From: JBGVSA01 sp041807905
GTDB taxonomy: Bacteria > Pseudomonadota > Gammaproteobacteria > Burkholderiales > Rhodocyclaceae
NCBI RefSeq assembly: GCF_041807905.1
Contig: NZ_JBGVSA010000001.1
Span: forward strand, 248,001-312,000
Length of the DNA stretch: 64,000 nt
Direction of reading: 5' to 3'
The notes beneath the pieces are model-generated. The model saw nothing but the letters and a program-made list of their open reading frames with translations, was not told where the DNA came from and did not search any database. This document shows, piece after piece, positions 62,546-64,000 of this stretch. The position numbers and the translations under genes were made by a program. Every line of letters begins with the position of its first letter. The stretch's first letter is position 1.

Positions 62546-63126
62546 TGCGCACGCCTCGCGCCGCACGCGGCATCACGCTCATCGAAGTCCTGGTGGCCAT
62601 CACCATCTTCGCCATTCTCGGTGTGATGTCGTATCGCGCCATCACGCAGGCTGTCGACAGCCGCGAGCGACTGGAGACCGAATTCAACGACTGGCAGCGC
62701 CTGGCCCGCGCCTTCGGCCGGCTGGACAATGATTTCCAGCAGGCCGCCACACGCTGGACCGGCAGCGCGGCCCGCGCCACGCCCGCCATGCAGGTGACGC
62801 GACAGGACGACGGCTCCATGCGCATCGTCTTCTGGCGCATGGACACCGAACAGGGCGCGCGCCTGTCGGGCTTCGAGATCAGCAACGGTTACCTCGATCT
62901 GCTGCGCTGGCAGAACACCGACCGTACGCTGGCACCCAAGCGCGAACACCTCATCGGCGGTGTGCGCGCTGCACGCTGGTCGTACATCGCGCAGGGCAGC
63001 AAGAACTGGACGCAGGACAAGTGGCCGCCGACCGAAGAGCGCGGCACCGAACTGCCCCTGGCGATCCGCCTCGAACTCGACCTCGACAAATTCGGAACCA
63101 TCAGCCGTGTCTTCGTCCTCCACTGA
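62545..63126 (+). CDS. gspJ: Type II secretion minor pseudopilin GspJ
   Basis: The 193-residue protein has processing site RG|ITLIEVLVAI with Glu at +5. It continues MSYRAITQAVDSRERLETEFNDWQRLARAFGRLDNDFQQAA, a typical J segment. Its start overlaps the gspI stop by one nucleotide (TGATG) and its end overlaps gspK by 20 nt. Confidence 0.9.
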   Translation: MRTPRAARGITLIEVLVAITIFAILGVMSYRAITQAVDSRERLETEFNDWQRLARAFGRLDNDFQQAATRWTGSAARATPAMQVTRQDDGSMRIVFWRMDTEQGARLSGFEISNGYLDLLRWQNTDRTLAPKREHLIGGVRAARWSYIAQGSKNWTQDKWPPTEERGTELPLAIRLELDLDKFGTISRVFVLH

Positions 63127-64000
63127 TCCGCGCCGCGCCCTGCCCCGTCGCGGACGCGGCGGCGCAATCATCATGGCGATCCTCACCGTCGCGCTGGTGG
63201 CAGGCATCGCCACGGCCATCCTCGGCGACTATGGTCACGCGGTATCGCATCTGTCCGGCCGCCACGACCAGGCACAGGCGCGCTGGCTGGCACGTGGTGC
63301 CGTCGACTGGGCGCGCAACGTGCTGGAAAGCCTCTATCGCCGCGGCGGCGCGAATCGCGTCGACACCCTCGCGCAGGAATGGGCGATCAAGGTACCGCCC
63401 ACACCGGTCGATGAGGGTGAAGTCTCGGGCGAAATCGTCGACCAGTCGGGCCGCTTCAACGTCAACAGCCTAGTCTCGGATGCCGGCGTCATGGACACCA
63501 CCCAGGTGGCGATCTTTGTGCGCATGCTCGTCGCCCTCGGCACCACCGAGGCCCAGGGCACCGGCATGGCCCACGCCCTGGTCGACTGGATCGACCCGGA
63601 CGACACCCCCGTCAGCGCCGCCGGCGCGGAATCGAACTGGTACCGGATGCAAGGCAATGGCGCAAAACTGCCGCCCCAGGCGCCCTTGCTCGACGTCGCC
63701 GAACTGGCCGGTGTACGCGGCTTCGACGCTGGCATGTTGGAACGGCTCAAGCCCTACGTCACCGCCCTGCCCGGCACATACGCCAAGATCAACGTGAACA
63801 CCGCGGCGCCCGAAGTGCTGGCCGGGTTCATCGACGGCCTGGACATCGACACCGCCAAGGCCATCGTCGCGGCCCGTCCGCTCAAGGGCTATGCGACCAT
63901 CGAGGAATTCACGCGGAAGCTGCCATCCACGGCCAAGTACGACACCAACAAGCTGGTGCTGACCAGCATGTATTTCCTCGCCACCGGCCGCGCGAGCTGG
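63107..64000 (+). CDS. gspK: Type II secretion minor pseudopilin GspK (3' end outside window)
   Basis: An open frame from the GTG at 63107 runs to the window edge (298 codons seen). The leader RRGRGG precedes a hydrophobic helix (AIIMAILTVALVAGIATAI) that lacks Glu at +5, as is normal for GspK. The helical GspK domain follows with QSGRFNVNSLV, VDWIDPDD near residue 162, and KINVNTAAPEVLAG. It caps the pseudopilus tip. gspL and gspM are expected just beyond the window. Confidence 0.92.
   Translation, partial: MSSSSTDPRRALPRRGRGGAIIMAILTVALVAGIATAILGDYGHAVSHLSGRHDQAQARWLARGAVDWARNVLESLYRRGGANRVDTLAQEWAIKVPPTPVDEGEVSGEIVDQSGRFNVNSLVSDAGVMDTTQVAIFVRMLVALGTTEAQGTGMAHALVDWIDPDDTPVSAAGAESNWYRMQGNGAKLPPQAPLLDVAELAGVRGFDAGMLERLKPYVTALPGTYAKINVNTAAPEVLAGFIDGLDIDTAKAIVAARPLKGYATIEEFTRKLPSTAKYDTNKLVLTSMYFLATGRASW

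Overview
The window looks like the chromosome of a high-GC betaproteobacterium. The main reasons are the trxA-rho-rpmE order, a DUF2863 protein (a family I know mainly from Betaproteobacteria), a DUF3135 protein, a compact bioFHCD operon and a type II secretion operon in the order C-D-E-F-G-H-I-J-K. A Rhodocyclales or Burkholderiales member is my best guess; I would not name a genus. No tRNA, rRNA, CRISPR array, insertion sequence or integrase is visible. The DNA is densely coded and mostly ordinary chromosome, with one clear accessory block for pectin use.

Layout. 1-2859: end of a DmsABC-type molybdoenzyme operon with its TorD/DmsD-like chaperone. 3208-13029: housekeeping genes (NlpE/META envelope protein, gdhA, LOG-family enzyme, AEC transporter, acnA, trxA, rho, rpmE). 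13173-23444: GT39-type membrane glycosyltransferase, then a minus-strand group (cysM, a degenerate PolB-type exonuclease, DUF3135, cupin, methyltransferase), then VOC protein, glnS, dinB, a beta-barrel protein and an RluA-type pseudouridine synthase. 23554-26454: a diguanylate cyclase with a duplicated sensor module coupled to a DUF1993 gene, and a membrane-tethered unknown protein.

26577-34016 is a pectin block: an FN3-GH28 exopolygalacturonase of the PehX kind, a second FN3-GH28 enzyme made as a poly-serine-linked lipoprotein, a cytoplasmic PL2 pectate lyase of the PelW kind on the opposite strand, a small DUF1328 membrane protein, a secreted discoidin-like domain protein and the uronate-linearising cupin KdgF. 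A Gfo/Idh/MocA oxidoreductase follows. The picture is extracellular cutting of polygalacturonate, uptake of short oligomers, cytoplasmic cleavage and opening of the unsaturated monomer. The later steps (KduI/KduD or Uxa enzymes, KdgK) are not in this window. The type II secretion operon at 55739-64000 would be the natural exporter for the secreted enzymes.

35362-42973 holds a GT4 glycosyltransferase, a large P-loop protein of the uncharacterised DUF4914 family, a possible 55-residue protein, a long membrane pyrophosphatase and an orphan TRAP binding protein. 43284-47797 is bioF-bioH-bioC-bioD plus DUF2863. 47848-55524 is a siderophore-iron locus: AraC regulator, TonB-dependent receptor under a Fur-like box, periplasmic esterase, a binding protein-permease-ATPase trio with ATGA overlaps, and a DUF2218 protein. 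55739 to the end is gspC-gspK, with gspK running off the window.

The least explained items are the exonuclease homologue that has lost its catalytic residues (14849-15445), the DUF4914 P-loop protein (36587-38545), and the repeated TTGTCAGA sites between the two pectinase genes (28482-28543).
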